Of a DNA stretch of 16,627 bases, positions 1 to 7,814 are shown one piece after another; position 1 is the first letter of the stretch, and every line of letters begins with the position of its first letter. This stretch comes from DATEMK01 sp035275625. GTDB lineage: Bacteria; Bacteroidota; Bacteroidia; AKYH767-A; OLB10. Position numbers and translations under genes: made by a program. The stretch is from NCBI GenBank assembly GCA_035275625.1, contig DATEMK010000021.1, positions 1 through 16,627 of the forward strand, read 5' to 3'. A model generated the notes under the pieces. The model was not told the DNA's origin and made no database searches. It saw only the letters and a list, made by a program, of their open reading frames with translations.

Positions 1-1221
1 ATTATATTTTTGAATCTCTCCCTTCTCACAATAGGTGATCAGCACATTGTCAACGTTGCCATGCGTAAATTGTATGCTGATAATATTTTCAAGGAAAAAT
101 GAATGTTGTCTGTTAAGCAGGAGCGGCCTGTTGATAACAAGGTAGTCCTTAAACAGGTTGAATTTTGTCAGCAGCAATGCATTAAAATAATAAACCATCA
201 GCAGTATTATAATTACTATTGAAACCATTCGCAGTTTTAATGCAAAATACAAAACAAAAAATGTTACGGATGTTCTTAACATCAATACTGCTATTGCAAT
301 AAATGAATCCCACAACGAAACCGTGCTCGAAAATTCAGGCGTCTCAGAAAATCCTGAAACAGGCATTGTATTTATTTCCTCCTGAAGAGTGATTGCATTT
401 TGCTCCATTGTTTTAAGGGGGTCCTGCCGCAACAATATGGTAAGATGCCTGTAAATATCCGGAAGGTGTTTTTGAAACTCAGCGGGCGCTTCAAAAAAAT
501 GTTCAACGCATACGGCAAAAAATTCCCTGAAATTCACTCCTGCATAAGCACGCAAAAAAGATGGAGACTGCTGCATGTTTTGATATTCTCCTTTGGAAAC
601 GAAGTACCATTTATTGTAGTACTCTTTGAAATACTCATCTGAATCATTTGCAATGCGGCTTAAATCGAGCGCATGAGCCAGCTCATGCAATCCCAGGTTA
701 AGCTTATCCGATTCATCATCGTAACCTTCGAGAAAATGCTTCCATGACAGCACCACCCTGTCTGAACCTGTTTCTCCTTTATGAAACTGGTCCATGCGGG
801 AATTGTGAAAAATATCGGGAAATAAAATAATTTCTTCATAGTGATTCAGCCAGTAGTAATTCAGCCCGAACGTAAGCTGGATGGCTGACGCCCCGATCAG
901 CGCTTTCATTTCATCTGTTACTTCCAGCCCTTCGCGCCCTGTAATGGTTTTGGACCGCACAAACCGGTGCAGCCTGATAAGGAATTTTATGCGCGATTTT
1001 TCTGAAAGCTTCTTATAGTAAGGGAATTTTCTGAGCAGCAGGCTTTCATATTTTTCAACGAGGTCATAAGGCGCTTTTACGTAATATTTTATTTTTATTT
1101 TTTCCACCCGCTGACCAATAATGTATGCAATTGATGAAAAAATAAAACTCAAAACAGTCCACGTGATCAGGATAAAAAGAATGAAAGCGAAACAAAGACC
1201 AAGAATATTAAACAGGTCCAT
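1..1221 (-). CDS. MtfA-like zinc metallopeptidase (peptidase family M90), membrane-anchored, 3'-truncated by window edge
   Basis: The frame is open from an ATG at 1221-1219 to the left edge (407 codons, no stop), so the C-terminus is missing. Residues 5-36 form a hydrophobic N-terminal segment. The motif HELAH lies at residues 179-183 followed by ALD, as in MtfA-type M90 peptidases, where the two histidines bind zinc and the glutamate is catalytic. A second family-typical helix, FREFFAVCVEHFFE at 231-244, should supply the remaining acidic metal ligand, followed by the conserved QDPL at 266-269. E. coli MtfA is a soluble protein of about 265 residues that binds the regulator Mlc. Here, after the catalytic part, there are about 140 further residues with two probable membrane helices (about 300-345) and a soluble tail. 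The substrate is unknown, and MtfA's role in glucose signalling should not be assumed. The small exported-protein gene ends 59 bp upstream on the same strand, so co-transcription is possible. Confidence 0.85.
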   Translation of the reverse strand, partial: MDLFNILGLCFAFILFILITWTVLSFIFSSIAYIIGQRVEKIKIKYYVKAPYDLVEKYESLLLRKFPYYKKLSEKSRIKFLIRLHRFVRSKTITGREGLEVTDEMKALIGASAIQLTFGLNYYWLNHYEEIILFPDIFHNSRMDQFHKGETGSDRVVLSWKHFLEGYDDESDKLNLGLHELAHALDLSRIANDSDEYFKEYYNKWYFVSKGEYQNMQQSPSFLRAYAGVNFREFFAVCVEHFFEAPAEFQKHLPDIYRHLTILLRQDPLKTMEQNAITLQEEINTMPVSGFSETPEFSSTVSLWDSFIAIAVLMLRTSVTFFVLYFALKLRMVSIVIIILLMVYYFNALLLTKFNLFKDYLVINRPLLLNRQHSFFLENIISIQFTHGNVDNVLITYCEKGEIQKYN

Positions 1222-1280
1222 AAGTAAAATTTACGGGGCAAATGTATTTAAAACAAGGTGGATTAGTCCATTGTTACCCG

Positions 1281-1763
1281 TCATTCGATGTCTGTTATAA
1301 CAGAAGTCACCGGGATCTCTTCTTCCCCGTTTATTTTACTGCAAACAGCTTTAATTTTTTTTACATTTTCATTGATTTCAAAACGGATATTCACGTAACC
1401 CGTTTCCTTCACCACTTCTTTTCTCTCTATAAATCCTTCGAGATTATTTTTTTCCATGACCTCTTTAAGCGGGTTTTGAATTTCTTCGCTGTAAAGCAAT
1501 TCTCCCGTTGCGGTAAAAAATTGTAATTTGTAGATCTCTGTCCCGGATTGTTGTCCACGCTGTAAAAAACCGCGCTTTTCCTTAAACGTATTTTGGCTGA
1601 ATACCTCCATTTGCTCAGGCATCCCGTTTTTCCCGCTGAATTTTAAAATGATTGAAAAGGTGATTCGTGCAGTGGTGTCCTGCATTGCAGGTTGTGCATA
1701 CCCGCATTGTATAAATGCCATAAACGCAAGAAAGGGCAATATCCTGTATGTAAAACTTCTCAT
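1281..1763 (-). CDS. Small exported protein of unknown function
   Basis: This is a 160-residue protein that I do not recognise. It starts with a typical signal peptide (MRSFTYR, then a hydrophobic core) with a likely cleavage after GYA near residue 24, so the mature protein is periplasmic or secreted. The mature part is mixed beta-strand-like and charged, without cysteine pairs or visible repeats. An IQC within the signal peptide could be read as a weak lipobox, but the AQPA that follows fits signal peptidase I better. The frame is clean from ATG to TAA, and its composition matches the neighbours. It lies 59 bp upstream of the M90 peptidase gene on the same strand, which suggests a possible two-gene unit. 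Function cannot be inferred. Confidence 0.75.
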   Translation of the reverse strand: MRSFTYRILPFLAFMAFIQCGYAQPAMQDTTARITFSIILKFSGKNGMPEQMEVFSQNTFKEKRGFLQRGQQSGTEIYKLQFFTATGELLYSEEIQNPLKEVMEKNNLEGFIERKEVVKETGYVNIRFEINENVKKIKAVCSKINGEEEIPVTSVITDIE

Positions 1764-2085
1764 CGGCTTTATAAAACTTTTATTTTTTATGCTAAGAAAA
1801 ATAAATTTTCTGAATTACGATGCATTCATATAAACCTGATCCCGATTTCAGCCTATGGGTTCGCAGGCAGCGAAAGCAAAACAGAAATGGACTTATGATC
1901 ACGGAACGAAAGAAATTACTGAATTCAATTAATTTTCAATGGGAATCTTTGTCTCGCTATAAACAAAGTTAATTTTTAACACAATTTGGTGAACGCTCTT
2001 CTTGCAATTCCCGCTGTCACAATCAATTATCATTACAGATGCTGCCAGCCATCTCATGATTTGCTTAAAGAGACGTGTGGATCAC
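1764..2085. other. Intergenic region, no gene seen
   Basis: These 322 bases hold no credible reading frame. On the minus strand TAACTTTG (1971-1964) matches the Bacteroidota -7 consensus TAnnTTTG and could drive the small exported-protein gene, but that would leave a leader of about 195 bases and no -33 TTTG is correctly spaced. The same site forms one arm of a short inverted repeat (CTTTGT 1947-1952, ACAAAG 1963-1968). The promoter call is weak. Confidence 0.3.
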
Positions 2086-2119
2086 AAAAAATCCCTCTCA
2101 TTTCTGAGAGGGATTTTTT
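2086..2119 (-). terminator. Strong rho-independent terminator of the LRR/T9SS gene
   Basis: A perfect 15-bp inverted repeat (2086-2100 with 2105-2119; core TCCCTCTCA/TGAGAGGGA) encloses a 4-base loop TTTC. The A/T ends of the stem give a U-tract in either direction. It starts about 19 bp past the stop codon of the minus-strand LRR protein gene, so it most likely ends that transcript. It also insulates the upstream region of the small exported-protein gene. Confidence 0.85.
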
Positions 2120-2137
2120 TATATGCGGATACCTCAA

Positions 2138-4486
2138 TCATTGTTTGATTATTTTCCTGTACAGGATTTCTTTTTCATTTTCTACTTTCAATAAATAAGT
2201 TCCCTGTGAAAATTCACCCAGGCTGATTTCTGCCTGCATCGTATGTAAATTTGTTTTTTCATATATTTTCTGACCGATAATTGAAAACAGCCGGATGGAT
2301 TTTATAAAACAGCTATTGCCTGTAACCACTATCATATCCTTTGCAGGGTTCGGATATACGGAGAGTTTTTCATCTTTAAACAGATGCTGCATGAAGGTGG
2401 GAGCAACCACTCTTGTAGTAACCTGGTTTGTTTTTACAGGCACGTTAAAATCAAAATATATATAGGAAGTGTTTTTAATTTTATTATTCAGCTGCAACGT
2501 ATTAAGACAACGGACGCGGTACTTAATAAAGCCATGACTCAGCGCCTGGTTAGACCCGGAATCAGGAAGCATGATGTTGTCAAAACGAAATTTTATGATT
2601 CCATGTTCCCTGATGGTAAAATCATAAGGATGGCTGAATCCAATTACCTGGAATGATGCAATATCCAGCTTTGCGCTGAGCGTATCAATAATGAAAATAT
2701 CAGAAGCCATATAAGTCCCGGTATTTTGAAACCGTATAGTATATTCCAGCCATTTTTGGTCAGCCACATCGTTCAGATCAATAGTTGTGTCACTCACTTC
2801 TTTTGTATTGGGGTCGTAAGAGCTGACTACAGAATCATTGATTATGGCAATATTATCATTTGGAGTACTGTCATTGGCAACCGGGAATATGGATGCTTCA
2901 AAATGCAACGGTGTTCCGAGAGGAACTGTTACGGGTACTGCTAAACCTGCAGATGCATCAAACCAATCAAGGGAGTTAAAATTATTCACATTCCATGTAA
3001 TTGTATGCCCGTTAATGTTGTTCGGAACGGGGTACGCATTTACTAATACCATAGAATCAGGAAAAGTAAATTCAACAGTGGCATTTTGGCTGTTAGTTCC
3101 GGGATTAAAGCAATTGATTTCATAATAATCCGTATCTCCGGGAACAGCTTCAAAACCACATATAGAAATTTTAAGATCGTTAACGTTCGGAACAGGATAC
3201 ACAGCAAAATCGTTTAAAGAATCCTGCACATTCATAGCATTGAAATAAAAATTATAAGATGGAGGAGAAGGAATGTAATACGGAGAAAGAGAATATGGAA
3301 CACTCACTGCTACATTCAATCCGGTATCAGCTTTAACAAAATAATTGCCTGAGTAATCAGAATTACCGTACCAGTTATACGGCAGGGTTTGCACAATCCA
3401 ATTCGGCAAAGGGGGTTCTCCCAAATCCCGGATGTTATTTCCATTAGTGTCTTTATAAATTGTTCCCGTTATTAAAGGGAATGCCTCACAAATCCCGGTA
3501 TCGGGTACACATAAGGGAAGATTGATCGGATAGTATAATGGATAATTGGGAACACAGATAATTTGGGTGCTGTCTATATTAAGCGACCTGATATGATCAT
3601 TCAGGGTGGGAAGGCAATTAATAGGATTTACAGAGCAATTTAACGTATCCCCGGGGCATTGAGCTAAGCTTGTTATTTGATTGTTACTGCAATTAAGATC
3701 GTATAAATTATTGATCAGAGGCAAAGAAGTTAATTGATTGTGAGAGCAGTTCAGCTTCACTGTACCGATCCCGGTTGACATAGTTGAAATTTGGTTATAC
3801 GAACAGTCAATATGATCCATATAAGAAGATGCACCGGTCACGTCCAGCGTAGTCAGGTTATTATGGGAACAGTAAAGAGCTCTTAAATCTGAAGTAAATG
3901 TGGGGAGTATGGAAATATTATTGTTTGAAACATCAAGCACATATACATCACCGTATCCTGCAGGGATACTTGATATATAATTATTGCTGCAATTAAAATA
4001 AGTCCATGCCCCCACCCAGATCCAGGTCACAGGGGGTAAAGAAGTGAGCTGATTATAAGAGCAATTAATATCATGCAGGTTGCTGGTGCCGAATGAAGTA
4101 ATATTGGTAATAAAATTATGTGAACAATTGAGCTGGGAAACACCGGCAAGATTAAGAGAAGTCAGCAGGTTGTAAGAACATACCATTGCTGCTACATATT
4201 GCAAGGGCGGCAACTGGGTTACAAAGTTGTGTGAGCAATTTAAATACTGAATAAAGCCGAAATATTGCAAACCTGTAAGATCAGTGATGCTCATATAAGA
4301 AACATTTATTGAATCAACAGACCAAAGGTCAACGCAGGTTGTATCCAATAACGCTCCGTTAAAACAGGTGGGAACCTTTTGCTGGAGGTATGTCCGGAAA
4401 GCGGGATCAGGTATTGTTACATATTGCGCGTTCGATTTGAAAGCAATCAATATGATTACAAAGAATATCAGGGAAATATTTTTCAT
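2138..4486 (-). CDS. Secreted leucine-rich-repeat protein with T9SS type A sorting domain
   Basis: This 782-residue protein has a signal peptide at 1-20 (ending SNA, then QYV). About twelve leucine-rich repeats of roughly 20 residues follow at about 80-312. Their consensus is LNCSxNxLTSLP, with a cysteine at the same position in most copies (83, 103, 121, 142, 166, 206, 228, 247, 266, 284). Residues 338-430 begin ITGTIYKDTNGNNIRDLGE and resemble the SdrD/Cna-B-like beta-sandwich modules of Gram-positive adhesins. Residues 555-690 (DPNTKEV, EYTIRFQNTG, YIYFDFNVP) match a beta-sandwich domain that often precedes sorting domains in Bacteroidota proteins. The C-terminus (about 705-782, LSVYPNPAKD to KIIKQ) is a type A T9SS sorting domain. 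In that system the domain is removed as the protein is exported across the outer membrane. The likely role is a cell-surface or released binding protein; the ligand is unknown. It is a single gene with its own terminator. Confidence 0.9.
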   Translation of the reverse strand: MKNISLIFFVIILIAFKSNAQYVTIPDPAFRTYLQQKVPTCFNGALLDTTCVDLWSVDSINVSYMSITDLTGLQYFGFIQYLNCSHNFVTQLPPLQYVAAMVCSYNLLTSLNLAGVSQLNCSHNFITNITSFGTSNLHDINCSYNQLTSLPPVTWIWVGAWTYFNCSNNYISSIPAGYGDVYVLDVSNNNISILPTFTSDLRALYCSHNNLTTLDVTGASSYMDHIDCSYNQISTMSTGIGTVKLNCSHNQLTSLPLINNLYDLNCSNNQITSLAQCPGDTLNCSVNPINCLPTLNDHIRSLNIDSTQIICVPNYPLYYPINLPLCVPDTGICEAFPLITGTIYKDTNGNNIRDLGEPPLPNWIVQTLPYNWYGNSDYSGNYFVKADTGLNVAVSVPYSLSPYYIPSPPSYNFYFNAMNVQDSLNDFAVYPVPNVNDLKISICGFEAVPGDTDYYEINCFNPGTNSQNATVEFTFPDSMVLVNAYPVPNNINGHTITWNVNNFNSLDWFDASAGLAVPVTVPLGTPLHFEASIFPVANDSTPNDNIAIINDSVVSSYDPNTKEVSDTTIDLNDVADQKWLEYTIRFQNTGTYMASDIFIIDTLSAKLDIASFQVIGFSHPYDFTIREHGIIKFRFDNIMLPDSGSNQALSHGFIKYRVRCLNTLQLNNKIKNTSYIYFDFNVPVKTNQVTTRVVAPTFMQHLFKDEKLSVYPNPAKDMIVVTGNSCFIKSIRLFSIIGQKIYEKTNLHTMQAEISLGEFSQGTYLLKVENEKEILYRKIIKQ

Positions 4487-4597
4487 GATTTCAGAATTTC
4501 AGCGTAAATATTTTTTGAACAAAAGTTTTCAGTCAGCAAATTGTTTATCCATCACTAAACTGAACAGGGGATTAAGATCATCTGCAATTTTAGAAAA

Positions 4598-4605
4598 CAA
4601 ATGTA
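4598..4605 (-). promoter_or_regulatory. Candidate -7 promoter element for the LRR/T9SS gene
   Basis: On the minus strand the sequence TACATTTG is an exact match to the Bacteroidota -7 consensus TAnnTTTG. It lies about 112 bp upstream of the LRR gene start, which would give a leader of about 100 bases. No TTTG lies 19-21 bp further upstream, so support rests on the -7 element and the position alone. Confidence 0.35.
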
Positions 4606-4701
4606 AATGTTATTCTTACCTGTTTTATATTTTAGTCTAAAATCAACCTTTTGGATGATACTGAATAAACCCACTGGTTGAAGTCTTCCCTTTTCGGTTC
4701 A

Positions 4702-4719
4702 TTCCGATAGCTATCGGAA
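4702..4719. repeat. Perfect 18-bp loopless palindrome
   Basis: TTCCGATAG at 4702-4710 is followed directly by its reverse complement CTATCGGAA at 4711-4719. A second, competing pairing flanks it: GTCTTCC at 4683-4689 with GGAAGAC at 4716-4722. I recall GATAGCTATC-centred palindromes recurring between genes in Bacteroidota genomes, so this may be one copy of a dispersed element. Copy number cannot be tested in this window. Confidence 0.7.
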
Positions 4720-4828
4720 GACGGGCCAGCAAAAAAATTAAAGGCAGGGTTTTATTTTTAATTCTTTACTTTATGAAAACCATCCGTAAAATTAAAATTT
4801 ATTTTATCTTTCCCTGAAATTTTAACAG

Positions 4829-6208
4829 ATGGAAATCAAAACAATTGAATTTACTAACTGGTCAGGGCAATACGTTAGCAAACCCGGTGTATATGTTATA
4901 CCGGAAACACCGGAAGATTTAAAGGAAATCATTTCTGATAAAGTAAGATTTCCGTCACCGGTAGTGGCAATTGGTTCGGGACATTCTAACAGCGGATGCA
5001 ATGTAGTAAATGGCGGAACGGCTGTTTACATGAAAAAGTTCAGGAACATAAACGAGCCGTTAAAAGATGAAGTCACTGTGGGGGCAGGCATGCAGCTTTT
5101 TGAAGTGCACCGTTATCTTGCTGAAAGAAAGCTTCAATTGCCCTTTACCCCCGAGATCGGGAACGCCACTGTCGGCAGTGTGGCATGCTGCTGTCTGAAA
5201 GATGCTGCTATCGGTAAAAGTTCAGGAATTGCAACCGGGATGATTAAAGCGGTAAAATTTATTGATGCAGATGGTAATACACGCTCTATGAAACGGGGTG
5301 ATGCAGAGTGGGAACTGATGACGTGCAGTCATGGATTATCCGGAATTATTTTCGAAGCCACACTGGATGTTATTCCCATGAAACTTGTGATACAAAATTA
5401 TGTAAGCACTAATGTGCACGATAAAAACTTTGAGCAGGTATATCGTAAAGCGCTGGAAGATAATGACGGCATTTTCGGACTTGCTGATACAAATACAGGA
5501 AAATTAATCCTGGAAACGCGTAACTTCAGCAAGGTAGAGGGAAAACCGGGTGCTATTGAAAATCTTTACAACCAGCTCGACCGGAATATGTTTAAATATT
5601 TTAACCCGGCTTTGGGCGCTGTGGAAAGCAATTGGTGGTCGCGCATCTTCAGGACCGTTGCCATTGCAGGCTTTAGTTTTTTAAAAATTTCCTTCCCTAA
5701 AGGAAGACGTACGTTTAAGAATCTCAAGCCTATTGATTACTCTTACAAATATCCTTATCGCTGGGATTTTCATTTCTGGGCTTATCCTGTTTCAACATTT
5801 CCAACAATTGTATTTCCTGCATTCATAAAGTTTCTCAAAGAATACAAACAGCGAAACCCGTCATTTGATGAAAAGGGATTGATGGCATGTTACCGCATCC
5901 GCATTGAAAAAAATTCGCTTCTCTCCCCTTCTTATGACGAGGAACGAATGACGCTTGATCCTGTACGCCCTGTCTCTGAAAATGCAAAGCTGATGGAAGC
6001 ATGGGATAAATTTTGTTTTGATTACAATGAGTTTGCGGTTCAATATGGAGGCAAATGCACGTTTAACCAGACAAAAGTTCTTTCACGGTCACAGGTTGAA
6101 AAAGCCTTTGGCGCTAAATGGGAACAGTTTAAAGCTGCGAGAGAAAAAGCTGATCCGCATCACAGGTTCTTAAGCAATTATTTTAAAGAGCTGATGTATG
6201 GCAAATAA
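4829..6208 (+). CDS. FAD-binding oxidoreductase of the VAO / aldonolactone-oxidase type
   Basis: This 459-residue protein has no signal peptide and is probably cytoplasmic. The N-terminal PCMH-type FAD-binding domain (about 17-185) contains GSGHS at 49-53; in aldonolactone oxidases and relatives this histidine (here H52) carries covalently bound FAD. The segment PEIGNATVGS at 108-117 matches the FAD-contacting loop, but the usual STGTHG that follows is replaced by a run of three cysteines (120-122). The C-terminal cap ends in DPHHRFLSNYF (436-446), the usual end of the D-arabinono-1,4-lactone/L-gulonolactone oxidase fold. The HWxK substrate motif of that family is not present; GGKCTFNQTK (407-416) occupies the position. 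It therefore belongs to a divergent subgroup, and the substrate (sugar lactone, alditol or another alcohol) cannot be named. It is the only plus-strand gene here, convergent with the cupin gene. There is no Shine-Dalgarno sequence. Confidence 0.85.
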   Translation: MEIKTIEFTNWSGQYVSKPGVYVIPETPEDLKEIISDKVRFPSPVVAIGSGHSNSGCNVVNGGTAVYMKKFRNINEPLKDEVTVGAGMQLFEVHRYLAERKLQLPFTPEIGNATVGSVACCCLKDAAIGKSSGIATGMIKAVKFIDADGNTRSMKRGDAEWELMTCSHGLSGIIFEATLDVIPMKLVIQNYVSTNVHDKNFEQVYRKALEDNDGIFGLADTNTGKLILETRNFSKVEGKPGAIENLYNQLDRNMFKYFNPALGAVESNWWSRIFRTVAIAGFSFLKISFPKGRRTFKNLKPIDYSYKYPYRWDFHFWAYPVSTFPTIVFPAFIKFLKEYKQRNPSFDEKGLMACYRIRIEKNSLLSPSYDEERMTLDPVRPVSENAKLMEAWDKFCFDYNEFAVQYGGKCTFNQTKVLSRSQVEKAFGAKWEQFKAAREKADPHHRFLSNYFKELMYGK

Positions 6209-6234
6209 TTTTCCTGTCGTCTGCAGCTGCACTA

Positions 6235-6280
6235 TAAAAATTAGCCGGAAGCTGTTGGTGAAACAAAAGCCCCGGCTAAT
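6235..6280 (-). terminator. Hairpin terminator after the cupin gene
   Basis: ATTAGCCGG (6240-6248) and CCGGCTAAT (6272-6280) form a perfect 9-bp stem around a 23-base loop. Read on the minus strand the stem runs into a stretch of five to six T (6235-6241), so it fits termination of the minus-strand cupin transcript, whose stop is about 20 bp away. It sits between convergent genes and may also slow the plus-strand transcript, though no T tract follows on that side. The long loop lowers confidence. Confidence 0.5.
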
Positions 6281-6299
6281 AAAGCTGCTTCTTTAGTTG

Positions 6300-6686
6300 T
6301 TATTTCTTTTCTGCTTTGTAAGGATGCTCTTTTAATTCCACGAGCATAAACTTCATAGGAGCGTCACCTGTATTTTGAGTTACATGCGGACGCTCAGGAC
6401 CCATGTACATGGAGTCTCCTTCTTTTAATTCCACATCTTCTTTTTTACCATCAGCATATTCAACATGCAATTTGCCGGATGTCAATGCGTAAACAAAAGA
6501 AGCCGGATGCGTGTGGCTCGTGCTTTTTTCTCCGGGTACAAGTGTGGCGATGTACGCCCTGACCACCGTGGTGTCTGTTAACATTTTTGTCATTTTCGGA
6601 TCCACTTTCGTCCAGCTTTGAGCCTGCAGGCTGGAAGAGAATGTAATTAACATTCCGGCTGCGATTATTGCAATAATTTTTTTCAT
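6300..6686 (-). CDS. Exported single-domain cupin protein
   Basis: This 128-residue protein has a signal peptide at about 1-22 (MKKIIAIIAAG, cleavage after LQA) and a single small beta-barrel cupin domain. Motif 1 is visible as GEKSTSHTHP, with H58 and H60 as metal ligands. Motif 2 is GDSMYMGPERPH, with H101 as the third ligand and N105 as the conserved asparagine. The glutamate normally four or five residues after the HxH is absent (F64/V65), so a three-histidine site is expected rather than the classic three-His-one-Glu site. Many such small cupins have no known substrate. It could be a sensor or binding protein, or a small-molecule dioxygenase or isomerase in the periplasm. It appears to be a single gene with its own terminator and with paired inverted repeats upstream. 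Similar exported cupins are common in Bacteroidota. Confidence 0.82.
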   Translation of the reverse strand: MKKIIAIIAAGMLITFSSSLQAQSWTKVDPKMTKMLTDTTVVRAYIATLVPGEKSTSHTHPASFVYALTSGKLHVEYADGKKEDVELKEGDSMYMGPERPHVTQNTGDAPMKFMLVELKEHPYKAEKK

Positions 6687-6755
6687 AGTAATTTCTTTTT
6701 TGTTTTTAGTTTTAAATTTTTATGCAAAGGTGAGATGAAACAAAGGGGATGTGAT

Positions 6756-6787
6756 TCCCATAAGTATGGGATAAGAAGTTCTTCTTA
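6756..6787. promoter_or_regulatory. Two abutting 16-bp inverted repeats upstream of the cupin gene
   Basis: TCCCATA-AG-TATGGGA (6756-6771) is followed with no gap by TAAGAAG-TT-CTTCTTA (6772-6787). Each has 7-base arms around a 2-base centre. They lie 70-101 bp upstream of the cupin start and about 80 bp past the stop of the preceding minus-strand gene. A near-consensus -7 element (CACCTTTG, minus strand, 6732-6725) lies between them and the cupin start. The arrangement suggests a pair of operator sites upstream of the promoter. No regulator gene is adjacent, so this is inference. Confidence 0.4.
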
Positions 6788-6866
6788 CCGAAAAAAAATT
6801 TGATTAGCTAAAACTCGCAGCATTCCAAAAGACATTTGATCCAAACGGTATCAGTAATGCAGGAAA

Positions 6867-7814
6867 TTAAGATTTATATTTATATAAAAATTTGCTGTAA
6901 AAAGGGAAATTAAAGAACACTCCCATCCTGATTCCATGGTCATTTTTTCTGTCAATTATTTCACCCAATTTTCTTATGGGAATATTATAATCCACTGTAT
7001 AATTAACAAAAAAATACACGGCATATTGATGAGTGGCACCATAAAAAATTTCATCTAGCAAACCAAGCCTTAAAATATTGGCAATATCATTACCATGCTT
7101 TGAATTCCTGTTATAACCAAGTTGAAAATATAAAGTATTTTTAACACTCTTGAAATAGGTCACCGGGATCCCTGTAAAAACAGTAAATCCATAAGTGAAA
7201 AATGAAGATGAATCAAGGCTCTTATAAAACTGTGTCACAAATACCGTTTTAGGAAATTGATTTTTTGAGTCATAATTATTAATAATTCCTCCATATTCCA
7301 TCTGCAGGCTGGACCTGAATGATTTCGGATCATCAGGTCCTCTTGTGTACCATTCCGGAGCCCACGAAAGCTGCATTCTCATTTGATTACCCAGGTATGA
7401 ACTCTTGAAAAAGGGATAGCAGCCTACCTGAAATTGCGGATTAAAATTCTGGTAAAGAATGTATTCTTCATTGTTAACTCTGTAGTTGGCCCCAAACAGG
7501 TAAGAGTTTTTGATTGTCCATTGAAATTTTCTTGAATACAGAGAAGTAGTGTACCAGAAAGTATTAAAGAAACGATTGGGGTATACATCATCTCCAGTAT
7601 AATTGTGAATATCCACCCCCATTCCTCCGAATGTTGAAAGAAAATACATCTTCTTAATAGAGTCAGTAGCGAGGTATTGAGGATCAAGCCACGTGGGATT
7701 GATATAATCCTTGGAATCAAAAATGATGAACCCCTGTGACCGGCTCACAGTTTGAACAATAACTAAGATAAACAAAGCTATAATGCGTTTCAAAATTACT
7801 TGCAGTTTAAACAA
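6867..7814 (-). CDS. Outer-membrane beta-barrel-like protein of unknown function
   Basis: This 315-residue protein has an N-terminal signal peptide (hydrophobic core about 10-22, then SRSQGF). The mature part shows alternating aromatic and polar residues typical of amphipathic beta strands (WYTTSLYSRKFQWTIKNSYL, MRMQLSWAPEWY, YAVYFFVNYTVDYN), with polar turns rich in N, D and K. The predicted location is the outer membrane. It is the last gene of a three-gene run: its ATG lies inside the end of the upstream gene (19-bp overlap, 7796-7814), so translational coupling is likely. I do not recognise the family. A general porin or transporter, or an assembly partner of the two upstream products, are both possible. 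It lacks a T9SS sorting domain. Confidence 0.7.
   Translation of the reverse strand: MFKLQVILKRIIALFILVIVQTVSRSQGFIIFDSKDYINPTWLDPQYLATDSIKKMYFLSTFGGMGVDIHNYTGDDVYPNRFFNTFWYTTSLYSRKFQWTIKNSYLFGANYRVNNEEYILYQNFNPQFQVGCYPFFKSSYLGNQMRMQLSWAPEWYTRGPDDPKSFRSSLQMEYGGIINNYDSKNQFPKTVFVTQFYKSLDSSSFFTYGFTVFTGIPVTYFKSVKNTLYFQLGYNRNSKHGNDIANILRLGLLDEIFYGATHQYAVYFFVNYTVDYNIPIRKLGEIIDRKNDHGIRMGVFFNFPFYSKFLYKYKS

Larger units (their letters stand above)
4487..4828. other. Intergenic region between divergent genes
   Basis: These 342 bases separate two divergently transcribed genes and should hold both promoters. The minus-strand -7 match and the palindrome are listed separately. For the plus-strand flavoprotein gene the best candidate is TATCTTTC at 4805-4812, one base off TAnnTTTG, but it would give a leader of only about 10 bases and has no clear -33 partner. 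No coding frame is supported. Confidence 0.5.

Noticed and set aside
400..642. Plus-strand open frame of 80 codons
   Set aside because: It lies antisense within the M90 peptidase gene, whose minus-strand frame is uninterrupted for 407 codons with HELAH.
1242..1526. Plus-strand open frame of 94 codons
   Set aside because: It is antisense to the exported protein at 1281-1763, which has a clear signal peptide.
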